A stretch of 64,000 nt of DNA from Clavelina lepadiformis (taxonomy: Eukaryota; Chordata; Ascidiacea; Aplousobranchia; Clavelinidae), in contig NC_135242.1 of NCBI RefSeq assembly GCF_947623445.1, forward strand, positions 17,608,001-17,672,000. The letters are read 5' to 3'. The notes under the pieces were generated by a model. That model saw only the letters and a program-made list of their open reading frames with translations, was not told the DNA's origin and searched no databases. The translations under genes and the position numbers were made by a program. Within the stretch, counting starts at the first letter, position 1; every line of letters begins with the position of its first letter. Shown here in pieces: positions 46,750 to 58,911 of this stretch.

Positions 46750-49700
46750 TTAAAAATCAGCGTCTAGTGTAAACTTCATGTCTTCTGCCTTTGCCATGAC
46801 GCCAGCTTTCTGATATTCACCAACTCGCTTTTCAAAGAAATTTGTCTTTCCTTCCAATGATATCAATTCCATAAAGTCAAAAGGATTTTCGGAGTTGAAG
46901 ACCTTTAAACAAACAGGTTTGAAAACGTTAGGTTTAAGTAAACTTTCATTGCCAAGTAATTGATGTTCTATTTAAAAATAACAATATACAACATATAAAA
47001 GATTACCTTTGAGCATCCCAATTCAATCAAAAGACGATCAGCAACAAATTCAATATATTGTTTCATTAGTCTGTTGTTCATTCCAATTAGTGCAACGGGA
47101 AGTGCTTCTGTCAAGAATTCCTGTATACAACAGGAGTAAAGAAAAATACGTAGAAAATATGCAAAGCATTAGAATGAACCTTTCAATTGAAAAACTTGTT
47201 TTAAAACTGGCCCAAACCCAAGTTAAGTTCACCATGATAAACAAATATTTTGTCAAATATTTACGTACTCATGAACGATTGCAAAGAGTTTCTTACTTTA
47301 CAATTTACACTAATACCAATGGCATATTGTAACCGTTGATGACTACAGTACAACTAATGCCAAGACAAAAATGTTTGTATTGAAACTGCGATAACAATGG
47401 TATTTTCATTTATATACAATGGTAAAGTGTCAGGTAATCATGATCATAGCCTAACGTCAAAAACAAGGGCAATTACTGGAAGTTGTGCTGTGCTTAATTT
47501 TGTCATGCATCTGTTGCGTATTTGCTGTTAGCAAAGTCATCCATCTTGGCGGTATTACCTTTCATTAACTCAATATCGTGTTGGATAATATGGTTGTATT
47601 TTATGTACTACTCCAATGGACTTATGCAAATCCTATATAAACTCAAATTCGTGCATTTCTCAAATACCTGTTCGATTTTCACTGCGTCCTTCACAATTTC
47701 TGCAACCCTTTCTTCACTTGGCTTGTTTACCAAGTGTTTAAACATGAGGCAAGCAAAATCACAGTGAAGACCCTGTGTAAATAAAATACATACAACTACA
47801 GATAACACATTTGACACTGAGGCTTAACTTAAATGAAATAATGAAGTACCCATTTGTGTGATACACAAATTGTTAAAGATAGGTGTCCGTTTGAACTAGT
47901 ATTTTTGAAATCACTTTCTATGCGATAATTTTTTATTTTTGACAACTTCAAATCCTAATTACCTCATCTCTACTGATGAGCTCATTAGAAAAGGTCAGCC
48001 CGGGCATGAGACCTCGTTTTTTCAACCAAAAGATTGCTGCAAATGATCCACTGAAAAAGATGCCTTCCACAGAAGCGAATGCAATCACTCTTTCAGCAAA
48101 AGACGCATTCTTATCATTTATCCATCGAAGAGCCCAATTTGCCTTCTTCCTCACACAAGGCATAGTTTCAATGGCGTTGAAGAGATACTCTCTGCAGTAA
48201 CAAAAAAAACAACTTGTCAACTCCAAACTTTAACATATTGTGTAAATTACACATTTCAATAAATAAAATGTTTTCAACTTGAACACAATACGTAATTAAC
48301 TATCTAGATCAGGGGTGGGCAAACTGCGGCTCGCCGGCATGTGTTTTGTGGCTCTTCTAGTCGATACGTAAAATTCCCAAAAAATTGTAAAGGCTACAAA
48401 GAGTACCGTTTATGAACGTTTCTGTCTATTTTTTTCTTTATTTAGGCCAGCATTTCGTTTATGACGTAACACTATACATAGAATCCGACATTGTTTTCAG
48501 GTATAGATTCTATACTCTATGAGTCTATGGCAAAGGTGGTCAAAGTACGCCTCGCCGACATGTTTTTTATGGGTCTTCTATCTGAAAAGTAATATCCCAA
48601 AATGACTACTAGTAATATAATATAACCAAATTGACAATCATTACTGATTTTGCGGCTCGCTGGTGTTTATAGTTTTCCGCAAGTGACTCTTTCATCGAAC
48701 AAGTTTGCCCACCCCTGATCTAGATACTCGGTTTAACTAAGTTAGGTAAAATGACCTTTCATTACGATCACGAACGTAAGTGTTGATCAACAGCGAATAC
48801 ATTTCAGAATGAATGTTCTCAATTGCGATTTGAAATCCATAAAAGAATCTTGCTTCAGTGACCTGTACTTCTTGAGCAAAACGTTCCACCTTAAAAACAC
48901 GTATATGAAATGACAGACATTAACACAGAAAAGTAACCTTTGGATATACGTGGTAAGTATTTGCATTTTGATTCAAAAGTATTTATGTTCATACTAGGTT
49001 TTCATTGACAATTCCATCGGAAGCAGCAAAAAATGCAAGAACATGTTTGATAAATTTACGTTCATCTGGCTTCAACGCGTCCCAGTGAATCAAATCTTTG
49101 CTGAGGTCGACCTGTTGTTAAACGGACAAGCATTTGTATACAACAGCTTCGGTATATAGTCCCACCGGGACTAGCACATAACCCCTTAATTAAATGATAT
49201 GAAAGTAAAATCAATGGCTGACCTCTTCAACAGTCCAAAATGAAGCCTCTGCCTTCTTGTACATTTGCCAGATGTCATGATATTGAATAGGAAAGATCAC
49301 AAATCGCTGAGGATTTTCACGTAATAGAGGTTCGACTTGAGTTTCCTTCTACAAAATCAGCTCTAACTTCAGTATATTGTTATAAACGCTGAGAAACAAC
49401 ACGTAAATATGCTGTAGTCTAAAACCTATTTTTTTCGGCGCTTCTGTGGTAGTCAGTGTACTGCAAAGCTTACCGTCGATATATTACGCGACTCCTTATC
49501 AATCATAACGATAGAAAGCAAAAACTGAATTCACAATCAGATGCCTTTCACTGATAAATCGATGCTACTTGCGAGTCATACTGTGCCTACACGTAACGAC
49601 AACACTGCTGGTTTACATTGTGAAGTAGCGTTGTATCACGTGACATACAGAACCATTACGTAAGCGTTGTAAACAAAGGCTCGGATTGGTGCGCACTGCT

Positions 49701-52700
49701 GGCAGCACATTGCGCATATGTAAATAATTTTCATTGCACTAAATTTAAAGCAAACGAAGGAATGGGCCAAATTAAAAAACAAGCCCTACACACATAACCT
49801 TCGCTAGCTGCTTGTTTAAGTCCTCAGCCATGTGGCTTGAAGACTATTTTGTTATTGAAATCTGTAAAGGAGTTTTGTCGAACTGTTGTGTAAAACGTCG
49901 CATACTGAGTTTAGAAATAACTTAATATCCACTTTACACATAGTTCATATGCGGAAATATTTTTCCTAAGTTGTTTTCACATTTTTATAAAATTACGAGC
50001 AATAACCTGAGTTATCGTACCTGCTTAGAGTTGCTTTTCTTGAGGTTTTCGCTCTTTAGCGCGATCTGTTTTTCCGTCGTTTGCTGTGAAAACGTTGTAT
50101 TTTGCACATCACCGAGAATTCTTCTGCCAGTTTTGTGAGCTTGCAACTTCGTCTCCATAACATTGAACTGTCAAAAAATAGTGTTATTAACCGATGGATA
50201 GAGCGGGGCATAATCGCAAACCGTAATTCGCGATAAATGTTAGGCGTCAATTTCAGGTATTTTTCATTTATGTTTTGTAATGTATTACGTATTGTAATGT
50301 ATTGTTGAAATAGTGTTGAAGGTTGAAATGCTAGCGATACCAAAAAAATATGTATATAAAAATATCGATGGTGTCGACAGTTACCAAAACAAAAACGATT
50401 TCATCCGTAGCAGGCCACGCAACCCATCGCTACACACGAACCATTAGGGTAAGTAATGAATCAGCAGATGACGATCGAATTAAATTGGGGGTAAAGTAAA
50501 ATTATTGAAGGATTGATTAGTTAGTAATAGTATGTTTCTTGATAAATACACATTTGGTTTACATTTAGTGGGTAAAAATGGCTTCCCAAGCATGATTTAA
50601 TCAAGCGAAATATCACGGCAGATTAGAGTAGCCTAGTGCAATAGCGAATCAAACGTAGAACCGAAACTAAAACGTAATAACACTCTTACGCGAAGTTAAT
50701 CATAAACCGAAGTAGAAGGATCTTAGTGAACACGCGGAAGCGACCCACAAGTTTTCCGTTAAACGGCGTCAGAGCTACTGTTACGTAATATCTCGGCGCG
50801 AAAGCTACATAGTAAAAATTTTCAAACGTTCAACTCTACGGATGGGTGTCGTGACTGACAGGAATGAAAAGAAATGTTTGAATTGATCGCGGTGCAAGCT
50901 AAAAACACAGTCAAAAGACATTACCACAAACAGTAGAAAGTTTTTTCTAAACCGCCAAAAAACTCATGCATTGGGCTAAGTCAACTTGTCTAATTTATTA
51001 CTTTCTCAACTGGTTGTTCATTATGCTTAGTTGAAACGTAACCTATAGTGTTGTATAGACATTTCGAAGTTTATTTACAAAAGTAGAAGTTGCTCACAGC
51101 GCTCGAGACTCACTTTTAAGTACTTTTACAGTTTAATGCAGGTTACTGGCAGGATACATCACCGTTGAAAACATTACATGGGTAAAAATGCATTACACAT
51201 CACACTTGAGACGTTTTCAGAAATCCGCCTCGTGTTACGTTTTCTATTTTCTTTTATTATCTCGTTTCACACTTTGGGCTTTCTTGTCTCACTTCGGGTT
51301 TTCTGTCTCGTGTGGCGCTCTTTGCTTTCGCAGCTGTTATCTCTTTAACCACAAGAGATAAGGAAGATTTAAAAGTGTGAGATCCAAAACTTTCATAACA
51401 TTTTCTAAGAACTATTGTTTTCGGTTTAATATCTAACAAATAGTACATACAAAGGTAAGTTTTAATGAGTAATGGTTCCTCACCAGCCAAGCCCCATGCA
51501 GATTATTGTATTATTATTCTTAAAATCTCCTTAGTCACGGGCTCCTCTCTTATGATATTGAATAATAATAATAAAACAACCCCCCAGCTACTGACCTTTC
51601 TGTAAATGTTTTGTGGTTGCTCGATGAACTTTAAAACTTTTCACCAGAACCACCAAACAGAAGCAAGTTTCAATAACGCCTCCCATAAAAGCATTGCATT
51701 AGTAGTGCTGCTGGAATTGATCATGGGTTTGCACCATTGCACTCTAGTTGCTTCATTACTGAGCCATTATATATGTCTATTTTGTGTTGGAACTTCATTT
51801 AGAAACCAACTACTTACACATAATTGTGTTGTTTTTAACTTTTCAGAAATTATTATTGTGAGTTGAGGGTTTGGGACTTCTTTCGTAAATAACCAAAAAT
51901 CAAAACACATAGCATATCATATATATCGTATATAACATATAGCATATCACATATCAAACTTGATAAAACAATATCACTATCATTTGGGTTTTTAAGTATG
52001 GTGGTTCTTACAAATGAACATGAATAACATGATCACTGTTGATGTTGTTTTGATTAGGTTTTTTTGTCTTTTGTCTCATAATATTTATTGGTGCAGATGA
52101 ATTACAATGAATATTGCTTGTCATGAAGATTAAAGTGTCTGACATGAACAAGGCCCATTATGAGTTTGTGAGCTCAATACATTATAAAAGCCCATAGTGG
52201 AAAGCATGGCAACTGCAACCTCAAGCTTTTAAAAGACTGTGCTTGCTGCACTCCAACGGTTCACATTTACCCCTGGAAAACAGAGTCTACAAGCTCAGCA
52301 TTTTACCTACTAGATTGCAAAATGCACCTGGAGCCTCATTTTGTGCCCAGATTTTAGCAGTCTTGCACGCCTGAGATCTCACCATGCTTTGCGGTGTGGA
52401 TAAAAGCTACAGTAGGACATTAAGAAGTCCAACCACAAATTGGGAGCAGTACTTTCACACCCATAGGTTAAAACAAGATAAAGTGAAATATTTTTGCAGG
52501 TTCTTTTACATTTACATATTTTTCAATGTACAGTACATATTCTTTGAAATTTAATTACTTATGTGCATGTCAAAATATTTTTTCAAGGTAATAAGTTTTC
52601 AGTAGCTTTCTTTCTACCTTTAAAAATATTTTTATATATCCATTTTTTAGGGTATTATGTTGTTAGTTGCACTTCAGTGTGCCCTTTCAAAGAAATAAAA

Positions 52701-53727
52701 ATGCTAAATTCTAACTATCAATAGTTTTTTATTGTAGCTTAGTAAGGTTGGCCTTCCCTCACTGACTGTGAAGCATTATGCCATAAGCAACAAAGATAGC
52801 CTGTTATGCTACTTAATTGTAAGGTGTAGGATATTAGTTGTTTTACCTTACGAGCTGGCATAATTTGGTCTCATAAAACTGGGAATTTATAAAATTGCAG
52901 TCCAAGAGCAATTTGTAATGAAAATCATTTAAGACATGGAAGGAAACTTTTTAGTTCAACTTACCCCCAAGTTCTTTTTAAAATGATAGAGTAAACTGAA
53001 TTAAACAAATACTTTACTGAAGCTTTTTCCACTACTAAATTTATACACCCAACCATAAGTCAGTGCTTATTAAGACAACAGACCCTTCAAATTAATTTCA
53101 ACAGATTAAGCTATATAGGCACTGAACAAATTTTCAGCTTGTATGCAAGCCAAACAATGCCCTCCCTTGCGTTTTCAATGCGCAGACTGATTTTGTCCGT
53201 TATTTTTAAGATAAAAAACAGTATTAGGCTAGTTCACTTTTCCTCAGACAGTTACAGTGTAGGCTAGGCGTAGCTTACATTATCTCGTCTTACCCTATTA
53301 GGCCTACTGTATCATAAACATGTAGCCTAAAGTGCGAAGTAAAAAAAAGAGTTTTATATTGCAGAGGTGCTCAACCATGCTTCCCAAACTGTGACGTCAT
53401 TTGATAGGGCCCTTCTGCACTAAACTCGAAAAGTCATCGCACCAATACTTCTATATAGGGTACACAATGTCAGAATGTATACGGAAGCATTCATCGCACG
53501 ACTTTAAACTTGGCGGCGATAGACACAGAATTATAGCAAACAAACTTACGTGCCAGGAAAGAAATAAGTCAAACATAGTAACAACCAAAATAAATAAAAT
53601 ACTTATTGTTGGTGCATCGTAGCCTATTTAGCCCAGTTGGCTGTAAACTTACCGAATTTTCATCTATGTGCGCATTCTTTATCATGGTTATCATCACATT
53701 TCCTGCTTTCTTTGGTGAATACATCAT
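46750..53727 (-). CDS. Ribonucleotide reductase small subunit, copy B
   Basis: Nine exons, minus order: 53727-53653, 50167-50021, 49348-49223, 49111-48995, 48889-48756, 48191-47963, 47772-47668, 47120-47007, 46902-46750; 1,200 nt, 399 residues. All diiron ligands, the radical Tyr (HSEMY) and the C-terminal FTLDADF are kept as in copy A, so both copies look active. Exon lengths from exon 3 onward equal those of copy A, which shows tandem duplication. The first exon reads [12 protein letters not shown], parallel to copy A, and is separated from exon 2 ([12 protein letters not shown]) by a 3.5-kb intron. An Asp in copy A (KKADWAL) is Asn here (KKANWAL). No counterpart of copy A exon 2 was found. 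Confidence 0.92.
48310..48717. mobile_element. hAT MITE in RRM2-B intron 5, 408 bp
   Basis: Perfect long terminal inverted repeat CAGGGGTGGGCAAACT / AGTTTGCCCACCCCTG and a perfect 8-bp target duplication ATCTAGAT (48302-48309 and 48718-48725), itself a palindrome. It lies in the 564-bp intron between the exons 48889-48756 and 48191-47963. Absence from the matching intron of copy A shows insertion after the duplication, or loss there. Confidence 0.94.
50168..53652. other. Large first intron of RRM2 copy B
   Basis: 3.5 kb without a recognised gene. The 51890-51960 part is an irregular repeat of ATAGCATATCATATA words. A hAT-like end, CAGAGGTGCTCAACCATGC, begins at 53362 without a visible partner. 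Confidence 0.45.
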
Positions 53728-53865
53728 AAACCTTAATGGGTATTGAGTCTTGTTAACGACAACAGTACAACACCTTTCAGTAAGAGATACACAGAGTTCG
53801 TGCTGCAGCGGCTGAGTTTAGCTGATCTGTGTAACGAAGAGGGTTATGCAACTTTGAAGCTTCAA

Positions 53866-53935
53866 AGTTCGCGCGAGAAAATGAAGAGCTTTGTTAAATT
53901 TGCCGCGTTTCGCGACACAAGATATATTAGCCAAT
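53866..53935. promoter_or_regulatory. RRM2-B promoter: E2F-type site and CCAAT box
   Basis: TTTGCCGC (53899-53906) and CCAAT (53931-53935), preceded by GCGCGAGAAAATGAAGAGC, which aligns with the block at 44914-44978 before copy A. The distance from the end of TTTGCCGC to CCAAT is 24 bases here and 23 in copy A. The first motif is changed (TTCGCGCGAGAAA against TTTCCCGCGAGAAA), so one consensus E2F site is lost or altered. Confidence 0.6.
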
Positions 53936-55170
53936 CAGATGGTTAGAAGCAGCATGAACCAAAGAAGAAGGGTGCTGAGAAAAACTCGTAAACATTCAAA
54001 TCAGCTGATTGACGTCACATTGCGTATGGCGCGCGCGGTCGTTTTCTTTTTGTTTCCTAACCGTATTCAAACCATGCAGTTTTACATCGTCGAAACGGTT
54101 GTCACTTGGCGGAACATTATGAGAAACAAACAATTTAAAATATTAAAATCTTTTGATACATGTTGTTCTGAAAACTTTCATGTATTTTTAGTAGGGTTTA
54201 TTGTTGTTGATCTGGTATTTCATCTAGCCAAGTATTCTAGAATCTAGCTAGAGCATCCGTTCTAAACTTGTGGGTAATGAATCATGATGACATAACCCAT
54301 AAAATGGTCAGTACTCACAGAAGCAATCTTTTTGGGTCACAGACACCGACATTTTCTTTTACCAACAGTGGTTCGTACCTTGTCTGCTGAATTCTATTGG
54401 AGTCAAAGCACTATGTAAAAAAGCAGTCACTCCCAGGTAACCCTGCTACGCATGAATTAACTGAAGTTGGGGTTGTATCTGAATTAAAATAGTAAAACAT
54501 TGAGTAACGGTAGATGTTTTTCGTCACATAATGCAAGGCAGTTATGTAGGCTATGGTGAATGGTGCAACATTTATGGCTGCCACTATTTCGCAGGAAAAA
54601 AACGTGCGTTCAAAGCTGTTTTTCACAGTTTCTTGTTAACCTAAATGAAATGTTATAACATTAACAAAGCAAACTAACCTAAGTCTAGCTTCTTATATAA
54701 CTCCAATAGAACCTTAAATAGCTAAAATCAACTTTTTGCATAGCTTTTTTCCTAACAGCCTATCACTAGTACCGGGCTGCATAACCTGCTGTACACATGG
54801 TAAAATAGTTGCTCTCAAAATTTCTATAGATATGTTATGGTTCCCACACGCTTTCATGCAAATAGTAACGCGTATACGTATTGCGCAATGGCGTATTTAG
54901 GATTTGGTTCAAGGATGGCCAGAAGTTTATAAAAACCGTTTGTTCATTGCCCCCAAATATTTCAGTTTTTGCACTTTAAAACGCGTCGAAAAGAACTGAA
55001 ATTCCACCTTTATACGCATAGTTGTAGCAAGGGGCATGGCTAAATTTCTAACATTTGGTTTATCAACAAGTAATTATATTTTCGAGCAGACGGTCAGTTA
55101 TTAGGTGGGTCTTTATTACGCATGCTCAGCTTCAATACAGTGCTACGTCACAGACCACCTGTGAATCAGT
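53936..55170. other. Intergenic, no recognised gene
   Basis: The plus-strand ORF 53891-54247 overlaps the RRM2-B promoter and has no recognisable domain. Nothing else stands out. Confidence 0.45.
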
Positions 55171-55395
55171 ATGCCATCTGTGAAGAGCCTCATTTTTTCT
55201 CTTCAAAACGTTCTCGATCAAGAACGCATTGACAATAGTACGTCAAGCATTTATCAAGAAGCTTGTGAAATAGCTGGCGTAAAAGAGCTGAAAGTAGTTG
55301 AGTTACAGGTTTATCATGAAAACGTTTCTGCTGAATCGGCCTCACAGTTTTTCCAACGTTCTGTATATCTTCCATACGTCGACGGTCTAAATTGA
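55171..55395 (+). pseudogene. hAT transposase fragment (ZMYM1/THAP0-like C-terminal part)
   Basis: A 74-residue ORF with SSIYQEACEIAG, a charged middle and FFQRSVYLPYVDGLN. Order and spacing match the region of hAT transposases of the ZMYM1-like type that reads EAxxIA ... RxxN ... YxxSVxLPYLDxLIxxL. The frame stops just where the next conserved block should follow. There is no start context worth trusting and the rest of the transposase is absent. Resemblance is by pattern only. Confidence 0.5.
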
Positions 55396-56066
55396 GATAA
55401 AATTGGATAACACGCCTGGTATAGCCTATAGCAGATTCGTAACCAAGTCGTTATAGTCGTTTCGTAAGTCAAGTCATTTCCTCCTCGTCTAAGGTTAAAG
55501 CCAAGTCGAGTCATTTGGTAAATAAGACTAAAGTTCAGTCAATTGATATCAGAAACCAATCCATAGGACTACAGAAAAAATAATATTTTGGTCACCAAGA
55601 AATTACTCGGGCTTTAACAAAATTTGCTTCATTTTGCTGCACTGTAGCCTATGCGTTTAAAAACAAACAAACTCAGGTCAAGTGGAGTCATGTCAAACAT
55701 GGACTGTAGTCAAGTGAAGCCTTTTTGTATGTAATTTCCTTAAAAATAAATTCAAGTCAAGTCTTTGAAAAACGTAACTCGAGTCATTTGTTCATGTACG
55801 ACGTCAATGTTTATAAAAAAGGTTTGTTTATTAGTAAAAGCGAAATCGAAACACTGCAATCATCGAAGTTTAACCAAGAAAAATATAAAGGTATGGGCTG
55901 GATTACAGTAAAGAATATTACGTGTTTGTATAGGCTGAAAGTACGACAAAAATCTGTCAGCACTAAGCTGAAATAACCTATACTAGAAAAAGACGTTATA
56001 AGTTCGATCACAGGTGAACTTCAAGAAGAATGTACAATCAAGCAGAATTAAAAGCAACGTTTGACG
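55396..56066. other. Intergenic, no recognised gene
   Basis: Contains repeated AAGTCAAGTC-like words (about 55430-55790), a loose, degenerate repeat of GTCAAGT/AGTCA motifs. No coding signal. Confidence 0.45.
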
Positions 56067-56072
56067 TTTATT
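56067..56072 (-). terminator. Poly(A) signal of the membrane-protein gene
   Basis: AATAAA on the minus strand (a second overlapping copy at 56072-56077), about 300 bases beyond the last in-frame stop at 56370. Its position supports the exon 56370-56458 as the transcript's last exon. Confidence 0.5.
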
Positions 56073-56369
56073 TTATTCTTTGCTTGGCAAAATAAAAAGG
56101 CTGCGCTTTTTTAAAGCTCTGCTTAAATAAGATGTAAATAAAGTCAGCGTTTTAAAGGGTCGTTTTTTAAATCACGGGTCTACGAGAACCCAAAATTGTA
56201 TATACTAAGCTGGTCTCCAAAGTTTCAGAGTATGCTGCACCAAGTGGTAAAAATTGACTTTATAAATTACAGATAATTTTGTTAGTTTTAACTTAATGAA
56301 AAACGCGAAAATATTTCACAGGCCCTTTTTATCGGTTGTGGCATATTAGGCCTTCCCAGTTGGTCGCCG

Positions 56370-56458
56370 TTAAACTATCCTGCTGCGCATTGCCGTCAGT
56401 CTTTGCTGCATTAACTCCTCGTAAGTTGGAAGATCGTCGGCATGATTTCCCTGCCCAT
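56370..56458 (-). CDS. Alternative last exon of the membrane-protein gene
   Basis: Strong acceptor (TTTTCTTCAG) and an open frame with DLPTYEEL followed by MQQRLTAMRSRIV and TAA. PTYEE-type tails are common in membrane proteins that recruit WW-domain or trafficking partners, though this lacks a full PPxY. Phase requires a donor leaving one base: candidates in the preceding exon are weak (GAGA|GTCTCA or AGCG|GTGTTG). It may be used by an isoform that skips the TGA at 56533. Confidence 0.5.
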
Positions 56459-56532
56459 CTGAAGAAAAAATAGCTTTCCAATAATAACGTTAGAATGATT
56501 ATGAACAAAATAATAACCTAAGTTTAACCCCT

Positions 56533-58911
56533 TCATTTGAGACTCTCTAACAACCTATTCAGCTGGTTAAACGCATTACTTGTTTCGTTTGGTACATATT
56601 CAACACCGCTGGCATCTTCAAGCAGACTTCTGGTAACATGCATGGGACTTCCCGATATCGTGCTCACGGCAGTGGTAGGGCTTGAAGCAGTGGTCGACGA
56701 CCGTTCGTTATGAAACCCAAATATATCAAGAGATGGCGCAGTGGGATGAGCAGAATTGCGCGGCAAACGTTGATTGTTTTGAGAGCGTTCATTACTAGGG
56801 TGTCCTGTCCACGAATAATCGAGCGTCTCCGCGTCTGAGGACAAGGAAATATATTAAAAAGATCTTTTAATTAAGCTAAATCGCGAAAAGCATATATCAT
56901 TATGGATACAGTAAAAAATAGATTGACTAAGGGGGGTTTCAGTTTAATTTATATTCATGGGAGTTAAAATATAGTATGTATAGCTATATGGTGTTTACCG
57001 AATGGATCCACAGGAAACTCATCATTTTCCTCAGCGCTGTTATCCGCGCGTTTCTCTAAATTTCTCTTTATTTGCTTGATACAACACTTTCTCCAGATGA
57101 TGTATGAAAATAAACAGATCAGACCCGAAATTATGGCGGCAACCAACAAAAACACAAGAATTTCTGCAAAAAGAAGGTTTAAGTATCCTTACTTTTGCCT
57201 TGCGAGTTTCTTTGCCATTTTTACGTTTACAAATATATCACTGATTAACAATTTAATTAAAATTGATCGCCACAACTCATCGTCGTAGCTCTTAAAATAA
57301 TAGCTTGTATGAGCTCATATCTATGAACCGATTCATGTCATATCCTCCCATTCATTTTTTACAACGCTCTCGTTGAAGTAATTGCTCCATATACGTAATC
57401 CAATGAAGCTTAAATACTTCTAGTGCTTGCGTTCATCTTTAGCAACTATAAATGGGTTTCCATAATCCAATGTCGCCATATGCATTACGTATTTTAACAG
57501 TAAATTTATGATCGAACAAGAATATGCCACTGTGGTCTTGTGTTTAATTATAAGCCCGTTGGGTTTTGAATTGTTGGATTTAAGCTGAAGTTAAATAACA
57601 TATTTTGTGAATTGAGCTAATGTTTGTGTTCAGTACTAAGCACCGAAGTACTACCTAAAGTACTCTACATTTAAAAAATATGGAGCAAGTGTAGTTAGTA
57701 GTTACGCACATCCGCCCATTCTTTTAAAGTAATTGTTTTTGCGAGGTTGGACCTAGTTGGCTAAAACGTTCAAACAAGCATCAAAAATGTTTTATACACG
57801 CCTTTTAAATTGTTCTTCTAATCTAAATAATGTTACGTAACGGAAAACATAAGTTTTAACATTTTGGTTATACGTTTAACCCATGTAATAAGGAACTATG
57901 TTGTGGCATTTTGCACTAAGTACATCACTTATTTTGAACTAAATACCGTCTGATAGTAGCTAGATTGACCGTCTAATATAGTTGTTCCCAAATTTTTTAA
58001 GCTTGTGGCACAGTAAAAAGAAATATAAAACGCTTACGGCACACTTACAAGATAAGAAAAGTTGTTTTAAAAAAGTTTTTTTTCACGGGGTAATGCGATG
58101 GATGTGCTTATTGGGTGGACATGTGCTTATTTATCAGCTAGTGAAGCAGTTAGAGCGCTTTTAAGTCGCATATGCTTGTCTGCATGCCTTATTTTAAATA
58201 TTTATACAGTTCTTTTCCAAAACTCCAAAAAGATTCGCGGCACACCTGAGAATCTGTGGCGGCACACAGTTTGGGAATCACTGGTCTAATACATCAATAC
58301 CATTCTTGACAAACACTTTAAAATCTGCACGACACAGTTACCGTCGTTATATGCATGCATTTGTGAAACGTTTCGGTGCAAATGTTATCAAACCTTTTAT
58401 CATAATAGATAATACAACCTTTTGCAAACAATAACTTATTCTGCATCAAGCTATACTTTGAACATTTATAAATTAAATTTGTACTAAATCTATTAACTAC
58501 ACATGATTTAAACAAGTTTTGGTTAAAAAGCATACATCTCTGACAAAAATAAAATTGCGAAAGATAAACGTGATTTCTACATTGGGACGTAACATCATTT
58601 CGTTATCTATCAAGGGTAAAGCACTACAACAACAGCCAGGATATAGTTTCATCGCATTTAACTTGTAACTGCGTCAATGTGATACTATATGCTGCATATT
58701 GTCACTATTTATAGTGTGGTAAGTTACAGTATATATGGAAGCATCATCAACCTATATGCTATATTATAGCCTCGTCATTGCAATCACAAGCCATGGTGTA
58801 ATTTCCGTGTTTCGTACAAATATTTAAATAACCAGAACTGAAACTATATGAAGATCATCTTCATTACGTTACGCCCTTCTTACCTTTTTGGACCTCCGTG
58901 AGCCCGATCAT
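56533..58911 (-). CDS. Small single-pass membrane protein, unknown family
   Basis: Three exons in matching phase: 58911-58884, 57163-56999, 56834-56533; 495 nt, 164 residues. A short N-terminus (MIGLTEVQKE) leads directly into a hydrophobic segment (ILVFLLVAAIISGLICLFSY), then a basic, Cys-containing stop-transfer stretch (WRKCCIKQIKRNLEKR), an acidic part and a long Ser/Thr/Asn-rich tail. The layout fits a type III plasma-membrane protein with a cytoplasmic tail. The first exon is short and rests on one ATG plus a very good donor (AAAAAG|GTAAGAAG); further 5' exons with an extracellular domain could replace it. A downstream exon (56370-56458) may supply an alternative end. I do not recognise the family. 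Confidence 0.6.
57979..58283. mobile_element. hAT MITE, 305 bp
   Basis: Perfect 8-bp target duplication GTCTAATA (57971-57978 and 58284-58291). Right end inverted reads CAGTGATTCCCAAACTGTG; left end TAGTTGTTCCCAAATTTTT is a diverged version. Internal CGGCACAC / GGCACAGTAAAA motifs near both ends. It lies in the first intron of the membrane-protein gene. Confidence 0.85.
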
